Of a stretch of DNA of 64,000 bases, positions 11,181 to 21,830 are shown piece by piece. Below the pieces are notes generated by a model. That model did no database searches. It was given only the letters and a program-made list of their open reading frames with translations, and was not told the DNA's origin. The stretch is from Isoetes taiwanensis. Lineage: Eukaryota; Streptophyta; Lycopodiopsida; Isoetales; Isoetaceae. Each line of letters begins with the position of its first letter. The first letter of the stretch is position 1. The stretch lies in contig JAJEKV010000013.1 in the NCBI GenBank assembly GCA_021234155.1, positions 186,001 to 250,000 on the forward strand, in the 5' to 3' direction. A program made the translations under genes and the position numbers.

Positions 11181-12160
11181 TCAGCTGCACAAAGTGCAAA
11201 GCATACTCTATCCCTATAGTTGGTAAGTGGGCCACAAGTCTGATCTAGACATTTGACAATAGTTTCATTACTAATCATGAAGAATAATACGCACAGTAGA
11301 AACCATGAATACAAACAAATAAATGGATCATAAGCAATTCAGTGTTTTACCTCTATCAACTTTCCAACTGCTTATGATGTGAAGGTCCCAACAGACGTGA
11401 CCTTGAGCCATACTAATAATGAAATAGCCATCCATGTTCAATACTCGACAGTAGCAACTTACCTCGCTCCATTTTTCTACAAGAGGTTAGACGATTAATC
11501 TCATACAGTCTCATGCTAAGTGCCTAACTACATGCCTAGGATCCATGATCCAATCCAATGTTCCCCTTGGGTCACGGTCGCCTCACCCCTCCGAAGATGG
11601 GCCGCTCAATGATAAGAATGTCATGTAATACAATTAAGAACCTTTACACAATACAAGAAATTTATCGCGGCGGCCAAGGCCGCCGCGAACATTTCTCTCC
11701 ACCGAATATTGTTAAGTTGAAACAATGCTAGTTCTAGACATGTGAAAGTTAAAGTAATTGCATTGCTCATGCCTATGCTGGTGTACGAAGCAACTACAGG
11801 GTGCTGAATTGTATCACAAGTTGCTAATTTTGCTTGCTCTGGCTCTTCTCGCCGGAAGGTGTTTGATGCAGTAAATCGCCAGTGCGTCGCCAGCCGGAAA
11901 GCGAACTCCAGTGCATCGCCAAGCTGGCAATTGCAGCCAGATCCGCCTGAAGGATCAACCTTGAAATGCTTCAATTTTAAGCTTAGATTTGCACGAAACA
12001 ATTTACAGCATGGCAGTTCTGCTTTGATCCAAGCTAGATCCAACTAAATCTTTGCTAAATCCAAGTCGAATCCATTTCAAAATACTGCTGTCAATTCTGA
12101 AAGACAACTCCCAAGAAGAAAAACCATGAAGGAAACAGGGCTTTCAGATCCTGGCAGTGG
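11181..12160. other. no gene recognised
   Basis: A 140-codon open frame on the minus strand (12043-11621) overlaps a 62-codon frame on the other strand. Neither resembles a known protein or shows splice support, so I do not call a gene. Confidence 0.35.
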
Positions 12161-12164
12161 CATG

Positions 12165-12835
12165 GCGTGTAAATCTTTTGCAATAAATCAGTCCATCGGC
12201 TTCATTTAATGCGTAAAGGTCGACATCACTGTAATAAATGAGGTATCAACGTCACGAAATCCTCCCTAATAAATAAGCATATATACGTGTCTCGTCCAAG
12301 TAATTTTGAAGGGAGAAAATGTGTGAGAACAAAAAAATAATTATATAGGTATCATGATTGTCTGCCATAAATGCCTGCAATGAATGAGTCTACATACGTA
12401 TCATGTTGTGATAATTTTCAAGGCGTGTAAATCTTCTGTAATAAATCAGTCCATGGGCTTCATTTAATGCCTAAAGGTCGACGCACAAAATCTTCTGTAA
12501 TAAATGAGATGTCGACGTCACGCAATCCTCCCTAATAAATAAGCATGTATACGTGTCTCGTCCAAGTAATGTGTGAGAACAAAAAAAAATGATTATACAG
12601 GTGTCATGATTGTCCGCCATAAATGGCCGCAATAAATGAGTCCACAATCTTCTGTAATAAATGAGATGTCGATGTCACACAATCCTCCCTAATAAATAAG
12701 TGTGTATACGTGTCTCGTCCAAGTAATGTGTGAGAACAAAAAAAATGATTATATAGGTGTCATGATTCCGCCATAAATGCCCACAATAAATGAGTCCACA
12801 TATGTGTCATGTTGTGGTAATTTTTAAGGAAGAAA
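12165..12835. repeat. tandem array of about 157-258-bp diverged units, three copies
   Basis: Units begin at 12165, 12423 and 12646 (the last partial) and share CAATCCTCCCTAATAAATAA, CGTGTCTCGTCCAAGTAAT, GTGTGAGAACAAAAAAA and CCGCCATAAATG. A TCTTCTGTAATAAAT module is itself duplicated inside the second unit. No coding frame is maintained. Confidence 0.85.
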
Positions 12836-14229
12836 ATAGGTGAGAACAAAAATAGGATACTGCTTTATATAGGAAGGATAATCTCACAAGATGGACTCAA
12901 ACCATATTCATAAATACCATACATCATTCATGCAATATACACACATGTCACAACATAATAATGAGCAGTGGCCATACTATTTTGGACCACGAGACAAATA
13001 TTGCAAACGATAGTTAACAATCTAGCAAGGACATAAATCTAAAGCAAGATAATCCCCTATTGAATGGTCTTTGCTTGTAACACTATTATGGGTGAAAGCA
13101 TGGTTCTATCATGAATATATTACGGCACGGTTCTAGGATCTAAAATACCAAGGCTTGCTAAGCTAAGGTTCTATAACTCAATATACTAATATGTATGGGT
13201 CAAAGATTTAAACCTATATGTATTCAAGTGTGGCTTTAAGTTCTGTCCCTAGCAGGCATGCTAGACTAAGTCTCTAAAAAAAATGGACTCTAGTGTCCCA
13301 ATAAAGCATAGTCCATGTTCTAAAGCATGAAGGTATACTATAATATGGTGGAACCTTAGATAAATACTAATATAAATGCATGGGAATATTGGACCTTCGT
13401 ATCCCCCTTAAGAAAAAGCTAACAAAAGCCATTACCCAACAGATCGTGGCTCTGCTTCTCCAGCTCCGGCTGGGTGGTGGCTGCATCACGCCCAGCTCGA
13501 CCACAGAGGCAGCAACTTCTAACTAGTATCAACAATTTGGAGCAAGAATCAGATTATTTATCAAGGCTGGAGGTCGGATTTACAGAAATCCGTGAATCAG
13601 ATTATGGCATAGGACCCAAACTAGCCAGATGGATTGGAATTTCATCACAAAGGCGAATTCTGGACAAAGATTTGGACCACAGATGGTCTTGGCAGCATGG
13701 CAATTGGATTAACAAAGGGGAATTCACAGATGGCTCCAAGGCTTCAGAAAATAATTCCTGTTCAGTTTCTTGAGTTTGTGAGATCTACAACTAAAAGCCG
13801 GACTCCAAGCAATCAGCTAAAATCGATATGTCGGCACTAGGACAAATTTTTCAAGGTCGGATTTACAGCTAAGTTCCAGTTTTAGAGACAATTTATATCA
13901 TCTTCCCTGATTTCCTAAAAACTACACAACAGATGGAACCGCAACAAGCATGCATATCCCCACCTTAGCTTCTTGGATTGATTCTCTTCCAATTGACCGG
14001 TCTGCCTCCCTTGTTTCAAGATTTGGTCCAAGCTCCCTTCCCCTTCCTCCTTCTCTAATTCGGCCAGCCCCTCCTTCCTCTTATACGTTTGCTCAGGTGA
14101 TTAGATCTCCATCTGGCAATCCATCCCGCTGCTAGATGCTCATTTTGCATGCTGGGTGCTGGTTCTAGCATGGCATCCCTTAGCATAGGTCACGAGTCTC
14201 TCTCTGCTGGAGGGAAAAGAGAGCTCAAT
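12836..14229. other. no intact gene; possible LINE-associated sequence at the right
   Basis: 12.8-13.4 kb is AT-rich with nothing recognised. 13.4-14.15 kb is higher in GC with short open frames and lies directly upstream of a LINE 3' fragment. It may be part of the same insertion, but I see no motif to prove it. Confidence 0.35.
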
Positions 14230-14635
14230 AGTTGGCTAGATGGAATGTGCAGGAACACGGGTGCATACATGTGCAAACAGAGGCAGATCGCCATAGCTTG
14301 AGGCAAGATCTTGACGCTTACTTCCTCAGCAAGCTCTGGGATGCCAGTGCCCTTGAACAGGTCAAGACAGCACACTACCGGCGCCACATAAATCTCACAT
14401 TGGAACGAGGCCCGCAATGCTACCTGCGTACCCATTTGCCTATGAAAAGGCGCAGACTCATTGCCTCCATTAGCACAGGGGCACACCATCTTCGAATTGA
14501 GACGGGCAGATGGATTGGTAAGCCACGCCAGGACAGGCTCTGTCAATGCTGCCAAATGGGAGTCATTGAGGATGAATCTCACACCCTTCAAAGCTGCCCA
14601 GTATATGCTTCAGGAGGTTATGGACATGCGAATTC
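14230..14635 (+). pseudogene. LINE-B family 3' fragment (polyprotein C-terminus)
   Basis: One frame of about 136 codons encodes FLSKLWDASALEQVKTAHYRR, then LRTHLPMKRRR, HHLRIETGRWIG and a C..C.....DE.H.L..CP zinc-like end. The same order (KLWD..., YRR, LRTHLPMK, HHLRIE) is seen in decayed form at the end of LINE-B near 54230-54450. Both are therefore copies of one family and this is a 5'-truncated C-terminal piece. The family's (CTATT)n-type 3' tail is missing; a dispersed repeat begins at 14636 instead. Confidence 0.7.
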
Positions 14636-14770
14636 GATCTAGACCATTAGATTTGGGAATTTGATCTGGACCGTCGGTAAAAAGTCCTCAACACTAAATG
14701 TCGCCTAAAGGGGTGGCATTCATCTTAACCGTTACTTAAAAAAAGCATGAACCTTGACCATTAAAAAAAG
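14636..14770 (+). repeat. dispersed repeat R, partial copy (3' module only)
   Basis: GATCTAGACCATTAGATTTGG through CATTAAAAAAAGG matches the 3' end of the longer copies at 15139-15806 and 23305-23969, sharing CGGTAAAAAGTCCTCAACAC and CATCTTA.CCGTTACTTAAA. Confidence 0.85.
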
Positions 14771-15138
14771 GGCATGCAGGTTCATATTTGGCATGCCCTT
14801 GAAAGTGGAAATCCAAAAATAAAAATCCCAGGGCAAACTTCTACGATTTTTCTGAAATCGTTAAGTTTTTATGTCGACCAGAAACTTAAAATCGTAGGAA
14901 ATCAACTTTAAAAAAGTTCCAAAAAAGTTCAAATTAACAAGATTGATTCTAGCATCATGGCAAAAGTTACTGGCATCGTTAGTGACACAAAGAGTGAGGC
15001 TATAAATGACACAAATTGTGGCACCTATAGCTTCACTTCTGTATATGTGGTCACCAATAATGTTATATATGCTTTTTAATGTTCTAGTGACATTTTGATG
15101 ACACTAATTGACCCCTTCTCTTGTAGTGGTATTTATAC
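14771..15138. other. spacer between R copies, nothing recognised
   Basis: AT-rich sequence between two repeat copies. No coding or structural feature is supported. Confidence 0.4.
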
Positions 15139-15806
15139 ATGACATATATAATAATACATGAATACATTATGTACACGACATATAATTATACATATATGTT
15201 TATGTCATGTAATTATATGAAATATGTTTGTCATATAATTATATATGACATATGTAATATATGTTCATGTTATGTAACTATATATATGACATATGTAATA
15301 ATACATGATATGTTATTATACATGACATATATAATAATACATGATAGATACAATAATATATGACCCAAATTATACATGACATATATATGACATATCTCTT
15401 ATATATAAACTATATAAGTTGCCCCCTTGTGTGTAGAGATTTGGATTGGATATCTTTGTCTGGGCCGTCTAGATCTGAGATCGATGGTTGAGATGGAGCC
15501 ACCTCGATCCACTCTAAGCACCCCCTTTGTGGGTAGAGATTGAGGTGTCGCCGCCTGGGCCGTCGACGACCCAGGTTGAGCCACCTCGTGATGCCTCAAG
15601 CAGCCCTTTTATTTGGGGCTTTTGATCTAGACTGTTAGATTTGGAAATTTGATCTGAACTGTCGGTAAAAAATCCTCAACACTAAATGTCGCCTAAAGAG
15701 GTGCATTCATCTTAACCGTTACTTAAAAAAGGTGCATGAACCTTGATCAATATTTCTATTTTGTGACTCTGGAGCATTGGATGGTGGTAAACAATATCCT
15801 AACCGT
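15139..15806 (+). repeat. dispersed repeat R, copy 1
   Basis: Almost the whole 668 bp is repeated at 23305-23969 in the same orientation. The first 260 bp is an AT-rich run of ATGACATAT.TAATAATACATG words. Then comes a TATA-like CTTATATATAAACTATATAAG stretch (15398-15418). A GC-richer part (GGGTAGAGATTGAG, CGTCGACGACCCAGG) follows, then the CGGTAAAAA...CCGTTACTTAAA module. It lacks TG/CA ends, a primer-binding site and target duplications, so it is not an LTR pair. In both long copies a gene fragment follows directly, so it may supply promoter-like sequence. Confidence 0.85.
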
Positions 15807-15917
15807 TGATGTCACATTTGATGTTATATTTGATACTCAACTATACTCAATTATATAAAACTTTCTGCATTTATTTCTCTTGTAAGAATTCGTCTAAATG
15901 TTATGGGCAATCTTGCA

Positions 15918-17420
15918 GATATTACAAACACCTTCTCAGTGAAAATTGTTTGGCAAATCTTCCAACTGAATTGGAATGTTGGAAGTCCACAGATGAAAAT
16001 TCCATGTACTCAAAGAAGGGGAACTTGGATAGGCCAGGTGGTCTAAGTGATTATGAAGCTCAAAATTGTCCTTGGTGGATAGATTTTGCTAGTGGAGAAT
16101 ATCCATTAAGTGAGGAGGAAGAGTATAAGGCAAATGTGAAAGTTTCAAAGCTCAAGAGCAAAGTGGATTCTAGTGAAACGATAAAAAGAAGTTTGGATGC
16201 TCCAATCGATAAAAGAGATGTGAAAAGAAAGAGAAAAAATCAAGAAAAGTCACAAGTGTCTGGTAATTAATTTTACTTATTTTTTTGCATTCATGTGAAT
16301 ATAGATCTTGAACAAACGTGTGACACTTTCTTGAACATGTGGCAGCTACTGCAGCAATTGATTTGGATTTACATGTCCAACATTTTGACATTGCCAAGGT
16401 GTTTAAAAACACTTCGCTTGAGTTGCATTGTGGAGACATTTTGCATACGTATGAACAATATTCAAAGAAGGTAGAAGCTCCAGTTTTTCAAAATGTTAGA
16501 GATTTTGCAAAGAGAAATGCTAGGAAGTTGCATGAGTACAAGAGAGGTGGTACTATCAGGGATTGGGGGTTTGAGTTAATAATTATTGATTTTCCTACAA
16601 ATAACATGTCATGCGGGGAAGATTTTGAGATTCCTTCATGGAATGTATGCAACACTTCTTTAATCCAAGCCTCTTTCTCGTTCGACACATTGTGCCTTGA
16701 TGATGATGGCTGGTTGGTCTCCATTTCTTCGGTTGAACAAGCAAGAATAGTAGAGAAGGAGGCAAGATTAAAATGCTTGGAGCCCTTTAGAACTTACTAC
16801 TTGCATCAGGATGCCCCTTTTGGATACATGAAGGACAGACTTGGGAAGTTCACAAGCAACGTGTTGCTAGTGACTGTATGGTCAAGAAAGGGTACTTCAC
16901 CAAGCATTCAGAGTAATGTTCAGTTCTCAAGTAAGTGATCTTCAATTTTATCTATTACATTATAAGTTATCTTATTTCATGTATATTTATTTTATGTTTA
17001 TCTTCGTTTTACTATATCTGGTTTCATGTTTTATTAATATTTTTCCATTTCAGACAAACGTCTTTCAATCTCCAAGCAATCTCTTGCTCATTTCTTCATG
17101 GAAGGCAGTAAACTTACAGCAAGTCCTACTACGCCTGGTAGAAAATCCACCGAGAAGTCCATTTCTTTCATGGAGTTTATTATTGAGAATTTTAGTCCAA
17201 GGGAAGGCTTGGTAAAGAACCTTCATAGTATGTTTGTTTTTTTCTACTGTAATTTTTTGGCATTTATGTCAATGCTACTTAACTTTTTTTACGTATTAGC
17301 ATTCTTCCTGTGTATGCAGAATCAGTAGCATCACTATTGTCAACAAGGGAATCCCCAATTCAAGTGGAAAGGAGACGTCGACGTTGTCTGCTTGTAGATG
17401 ATGAGTGTGAAGAAGGATGA
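15918..17420 (+). CDS. spliced gene of unknown function, 5' end missing or undefined
   Basis: Four exons join in one frame with canonical splice sites: 15918-16262, 16346-16930, 17054-17227 and 17320-17420 (TGA). Donors are G|GTAATT, A|GTAAGT and A|GTATGT; acceptors end GGCAG, TTTCAG and TGCAG. The three introns (83, 123 and 92 nt) are all phase 1. Such agreement is unlikely by chance, so coding was maintained until recently. The product is at least about 400 residues. An acidic/basic N-terminal exon (PLSEEEEYKAN, then KRDVKRKRKNQ, NLS-like) is followed by a globular exon with CGDILHTYEQY and DDDGWLVSISSVEQAR, and an Arg-rich end (VERRRRC). I do not recognise the family. An acceptor CTTGCAG at 15911-15917 implies lost upstream exons, which would lie where repeat R copy 1 ends. 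It could be a host gene remnant or an accessory transposon gene. Confidence 0.7.
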
Positions 17421-17917
17421 CGACTTCTTGTGGCTGTATTTTCATAACATTATTGTTTCTCATAGTGTTTTGGCTTCCGTTGTTTACTTCAAACAATTTG
17501 CTTTACAATGCTCTCTTTTTCTATGCCTATACTATGGACATGATAATAACAGTATGAACATTAAGGCAGTTATATTTATTATAATAGTATGGGCAGTATG
17601 ATATATGGACATAACATAGTAAGGAGTATGGTGTATTTATTATAATGGTATGAAAATATACTACTTTGGTGAAGCTATATTTATTATAATATGTAGTCTA
17701 GAAGTGCATCTTTTTACCTCAGATCCATTGACAAAATTAAAAAAAAAAAGAAGACACAATCTAATAAACCCTCTAAACCCTTCCCAGAAAAACCCTCCAA
17801 AAATTCGCACTCACTTACATGAGTGTCTAATTTTCTCCTCTACCCTGCTATTTAGCAGATTGGTACTTGAATTGTATGGCTTTATCTAAAAAATAAAAAT
17901 ATCTACCCTTACTCTCC
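17421..17917 (+). other. 3' flank of the unknown spliced gene
   Basis: AT-rich, with two related words (TATTTATTATAATAGTATG near 17571 and TATTTATTATAATGGTATG near 17633). It ends at a 24-A run (17918-17941). It may be the 3' untranslated region, but no clear polyadenylation signal stands out. Confidence 0.35.
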
Positions 17918-17941
17918 AAAAAAAAAAAAAAAAAAAAAAAA
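17918..17941 (+). repeat. 24-bp poly(A) tract
   Basis: The A-run is followed by GTTGAAATG, nine A and then the ankyrin-like fragment. The second ankyrin-like copy is also preceded by an A-run (23969-23981), so the poly(A) seems to travel with it. Confidence 0.6.
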
Positions 17942-17959
17942 GTTGAAATGAAAAAAAAA

Positions 17960-18377
17960 GTGCCTTGTATTAATTGCCCTATGATGAGACAACATCATAG
18001 GACATGGCATGAAACAAATAATATGCTGCGCATGGAGGATTGCTCTCCGGTGGCCCCAGAGTGTGTTTGCATGTTTTTTGTTTTTTGTTTTCATATGTCT
18101 GAGCTTACGGAATTCATTGGCTAGAACAATGTGAAGAGTCGTATTCTCATCATCACCATGATCCACTGCATCTGCTCCCATAAGAAGCAGTTGCTCTATG
18201 AGCTTAAAAATCTTTATCTCACGATCGTTGGCACGATGCAAGAACTCATATTCCAATGGCCACCCTTGTCGCGTTCGTCTTTGAAGAAGAAGAAGAAGAA
18301 AACCATGCCAATGCAACAAAAGAGAGTGATGTAAAATAGTCTTACCATCTACAAAATGTAAAGTAGATCTATTACTG
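17960..18377 (-). pseudogene. ankyrin-repeat-like gene fragment, copy 1
   Basis: The minus strand encodes DGKTILHHSLLLHWHG and, after a disturbed stretch, FKLIEQLLLMGADAVDH followed by ENTTLHIVLANEF. Both have the G.T.LH...L / LL..GAD pattern of ankyrin repeats. The 418-bp block recurs at 23984-24385 in the same orientation, so it has been mobilised as a unit. No start, stop or full repeat array is present. It is probably a captured host-gene exon, not a working gene. Confidence 0.6.
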
Positions 18378-18739
18378 CAATCTTTGTAGTGTTTTGTTCG
18401 AGCTATTGACCCAGTGTTTGGTTCGCATGCAAGATGAAACTTGAAAGGCTGCATTTAAATCACTGACAATGTACATATTTCAGGAAAGAAAGTACATAGA
18501 TAGAAAAATGTGTAGACATAGAAAATAAATGTCTATGGCCCCGCACGCCTCAGTATTTGATAGTTGAACCATATGCCTTTGCGTGCAGGCATGCAATGAT
18601 CGTGAAGAAGTTCCGACGGAGTCGTGTCACATCTTCACTCGTATGCATGTTCGAGCGTACCTCCAAAGTGGAAGGTACAGGATGTCATGAGGAGCATATG
18701 TCAAAACAGATGAGGTGGTGGGGAAGGATAGTGTCTAAC

Positions 18740-19730
18740 CTGCAAGTCTATGTCTGTCTCTGGCCATAGGAAAGCCTGCATGACATGCCAGATGTTTAGA
18801 CAAACATGGACACCACAAGACCAATGCTGGTGCTGTGCTGGGACCGGAGTCACCCGCAGCTCCACCCTGCTTCTGATGCGCTCGCGCCAGTGGTCCGGGG
18901 CATGAGTGTGGTGCAGCCACGGCGCCAATACCCTGTCCCAAACACGGTGTGGAGTTGATGCACGCATTCAAGTCAAGCACATTAAGAAAGTGAGCATGCA
19001 AACAACTCACCGTTGTACGTCCGCGGGTTGCACTCGTATCTGAGTCCTCGCGCAGCCCAGGCTGCCAGGCAGGGAATCCATGTACCAGAAGCCCTCGAAA
19101 TGCCTCGGCCACCCAAGTCGCTCTCGTACTACAGGATCTACAATATGCACCAGAAGATACCAGTGTCCCCTGCATCTGGCGTACACTGCATGAGTACCTA
19201 TGGAAACACGAGAGGGGATGGGGATGATGCCACGTACCCATGACAGATGGGCCATATGACAGCTCGCAACCTCTCCCATCGTATCTGGTACACTGGGAGC
19301 AGGTTCGCGCCCATGACGCCGTGATCTTCGAACCAGCGAGGGTCGATGATTGCAAACGTGGATCTCTCATCTGGTTCGAACTGGTGCATGCAGGCACTGT
19401 ACATGCGTGCAACAGGGTCGGCGACATAAGGTGTACAACACATGAATGAAATGGTGCTAGGACATATGCCGTACCTGATAATGACCCTGACATGATCTGC
19501 CTCCCACTCTTCAGTGACTCGTACGAAGCTCCTGACGTCTGCTCTCATATCCAACGTGGCAAGGAAGCTGGTCCCAACAATGACATTTTGCGTCCTAATA
19601 GAGTCGACAAGATCTCTGTGGGTACGTGGACGTGGTGTGCTCTCAACAGCTCGCCATACCTTGCAGCTAATCTCATTCGTGTATGAGTCCCCGAAAATGT
19701 ATATCTCCTCCCAGAAATAGATGTTTGGGG
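18740..19730 (-). CDS. Ulp1/C48-type cysteine protease gene, probably transposon-encoded
   Basis: Three minus-strand exons can be joined in frame: up to about 19730 down to 19238, then 19169-19011, then 18932-18740. The first intron (19237-19170, 68 nt) runs GG|GTACGT to GATGCAG; the second (19010-18933, 78 nt) runs CG|GTGAGT to GGGACAG. Splicing brings together WPICHG and GHWYLLVHIVD, giving the catalytic histidine context of Ulp1 peptidases. YMDSLPG supplies the likely aspartate. HQHWSCGVHVC supplies the glutamine and cysteine. Ulp1-like proteases are known passengers of plant MULE and CACTA transposons and of captured sequence. Here the gene is GC-rich against AT-rich flanks. The 5' start is not defined and a further donor (CAG|GTTAGA) follows the last exon. 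No transposase lies next to it, so the superfamily is unknown. Confidence 0.7.
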
Positions 19731-20132
19731 TCTGGGTTCGGGAACTCCTGGAAGACAGCCCTCTGTGAGGACCCGTGGATCTAACAGGAGAGTCCGGGGG
19801 ACTATGTCACGCGGGATTTGCTGAAAGAGAAGAAAAAGAGGAGAACAGAGCAAATGAGAGAAAAATGATAAGCTTCCTTGATATCAATGATGAAAATACA
19901 TGAGCTCTCGCAATAGAGAGAAAACTGAAAGGAGACAAGACTCAAAACTCATCTAAAAACTTATGAGCTAACTCTACTCATATATATAGTACAATGGCCT
20001 TGGGCCCAATATAGACACTATGACTGATCTCGGTGCCGACTCCTGGAAGGAGGCCTGATTTGCAGGAATGTTGGCGGTGCCTCTTGAAGTGCCTGGAATC
20101 ACGCTGACGCTGACGCGGGCGGTGACGGGCCG
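19731..20132. other. spacer between the protease gene and its upstream neighbour
   Basis: The left part may contain a further 5' exon of the protease gene; 19.86-20.03 kb is AT-rich with no coding signal. Both flanking genes are read on the minus strand, so this interval could hold the protease promoter. Confidence 0.35.
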
Positions 20133-21830
20133 TCACTTGTCTGAGCGGCGCCTCTTGTTGACAGCCGAAGGCTTTGACTGCGTGGTCTGCTGCTTAGTCT
20201 TCTGCGGAGCCTTGGATGTCTGACCCGTGGTTGACTGAGGATCCTTGAGCTTGACCTGGTCTGTCGTATGCATGAAAAGTCCTGTACCAGGAGGCACAGG
20301 ACTAACAATAGAGAGGCAACATCAAACCGCGGTCTAGCACAATGTCCCGTGCATACTGGGCCTCTCTGCCACCTCCGGCCCACCCCCGCAAGAGCTGCAA
20401 CAAATAGTAGGTATAAAGTTGTGCCCTACCCCAAACACCATGTCCCTCTGCCACCGGTATCGGTCACGTGCATCTGTAGCCGGAGGAAAGGGTGACACCA
20501 ATGATGCCAAGCCAGGCGATCGAACCCTCTCGTCCTGTATAATCTAAGCATACATGCGGCGACCGCTCTCCTGCAGCTCATCAAACATCGGTCTCGAAAC
20601 ACGAGGCTCTATGACATGCAGTGGAGGTGGCGTGTGAATGAATAAGTCGTCTGGGATGTCCTCAATATCTACAGGGACATGTCTGTCTGGTGTGCTGTAC
20701 TGACGGACCTGTCCAGACGACGTGCTATGCTGTGAAGACGACATGCCACTGAACTGGAAATATGGTGTGCCAGTACTGTAGGGAGGTGACATACCCGCCC
20801 CCCCGCTAGGTGAAGCTGCCACATCACTACGATGGCTTCTCTCCGCACGATCGTGCCCTCCACGCCCCGCGCCTCTTGTTGCACCCAACCCTGTCGCATA
20901 CTCCATGATCTCCTCGGGCGTAGGCCGGGAGGGGGGCTCCGGTGACATCCGCTGGCTCATCCACTCATACAGCTGCACATTTATCCTGGCATCCTCCTGG
21001 GTGGCTGCGTCCCGATGATCATAGCGCACCCGAGCCTCCTGCTCGTATAGAGGGTCCACCACCCCCCGTATGTCCTGCTGATACTGAGACAACCTGTCCA
21101 CTGCCTCAGCCTGCCCAGCAGGGTAATGCTGTAGACTGTCACTTACAGGCATGGAGCCCTGCATACGGACAGCCGTCCTTGTTACAGCACGCCTGTCTCT
21201 ATGGGCCGCCGCAGCTGCATTCGTTCTTGCCCGCTGCTCTGCTGACCTGTGTCGTGAGAGGTCACTGAGGTGCTCCCTCTCCTCATCCATGAGAGGGGAT
21301 GGTCGTGACGGGTCATTCCTGGGACGACCACGTTCCCTCGCTGGCCACCACATATCTCTGTGATATGCGTTATGGTGCCCAATGGCCCCATCCTTAGTAA
21401 GACCTGCCCACAGACGATTGACCCGTAGTTTGTCCGCTGTATGGGGACATCTGGGTGCATCACCGTACCAATAAGTGGCCAGACTATGTGTGCCACAGGC
21501 TGTTTGGGGGCCCAGACGCCTGACAGTTAGCTATATACCTCGATACTCCCTGCGTGATCACTGCCTAGGCTAGCATACCAACCATACTAGTACAAAGGAA
21601 AAACCCTAATGACAACAATGCAAATTATCTAATGGGGGTCTGAGGGTACTTACCAGAAAGTGATATATCCAATCAGTCCCGGCTGTCCGCGGTCGACGTA
21701 AATCTGGGAGCTCACTCTCATCCATCCATATCGGGCGTCTCTTCTGTGTAAGGTCTCTGCCCCATCGGTCACCTGTCGCAATGTTGTAATGCCTGCACAT
21801 TATGTATCGGGTAAACTTTTCCAGATGCAA
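20133..21830 (-). CDS. GC-rich multi-exon ORF upstream of the Ulp1 gene, function unknown
   Basis: A 5' exon-like piece at 21830-21654 encodes WGRDLTQKRRPIWMDESE and ends at a good donor (CTG|GTAAGT). An acceptor AAACAG lies at 21500-21502. The main open frame runs to 20544 and includes ADKLRVNRLWAGLTKDGA, HRDMWWPARERGRPRND, then a long Arg/Gln/Ser-rich, low-complexity tail. A further piece ends at 20133 with a basic NKRRRSDK tail. The exact joins are uncertain because two frames are open just after the acceptor. I do not recognise the family. The conserved-looking Trp/Arg core plus disordered tail is common in plant transposon proteins that travel with Ulp1 proteases. The 5' end is cut at 21826, where a different gene fragment begins. 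Confidence 0.45.

Noticed and set aside
11621-12047. Overlapping frames of 140 and 62 codons on opposite strands
   Set aside because: No family resemblance, no splice or promoter support, and they share the same GC-richer patch.
12165-12835. CRISPR-like array
   Set aside because: Units are long, diverged and unevenly spaced in plant nuclear DNA; there are no short identical repeats with unique spacers.
18740-19730. Ulp1-like gene as a host SUMO protease
   Set aside because: The protein is far from canonical host ULP/ESD4 in flanking sequence, lies in repeat-dense DNA and has a GC-rich unknown partner; transposon origin is more likely but not proved.
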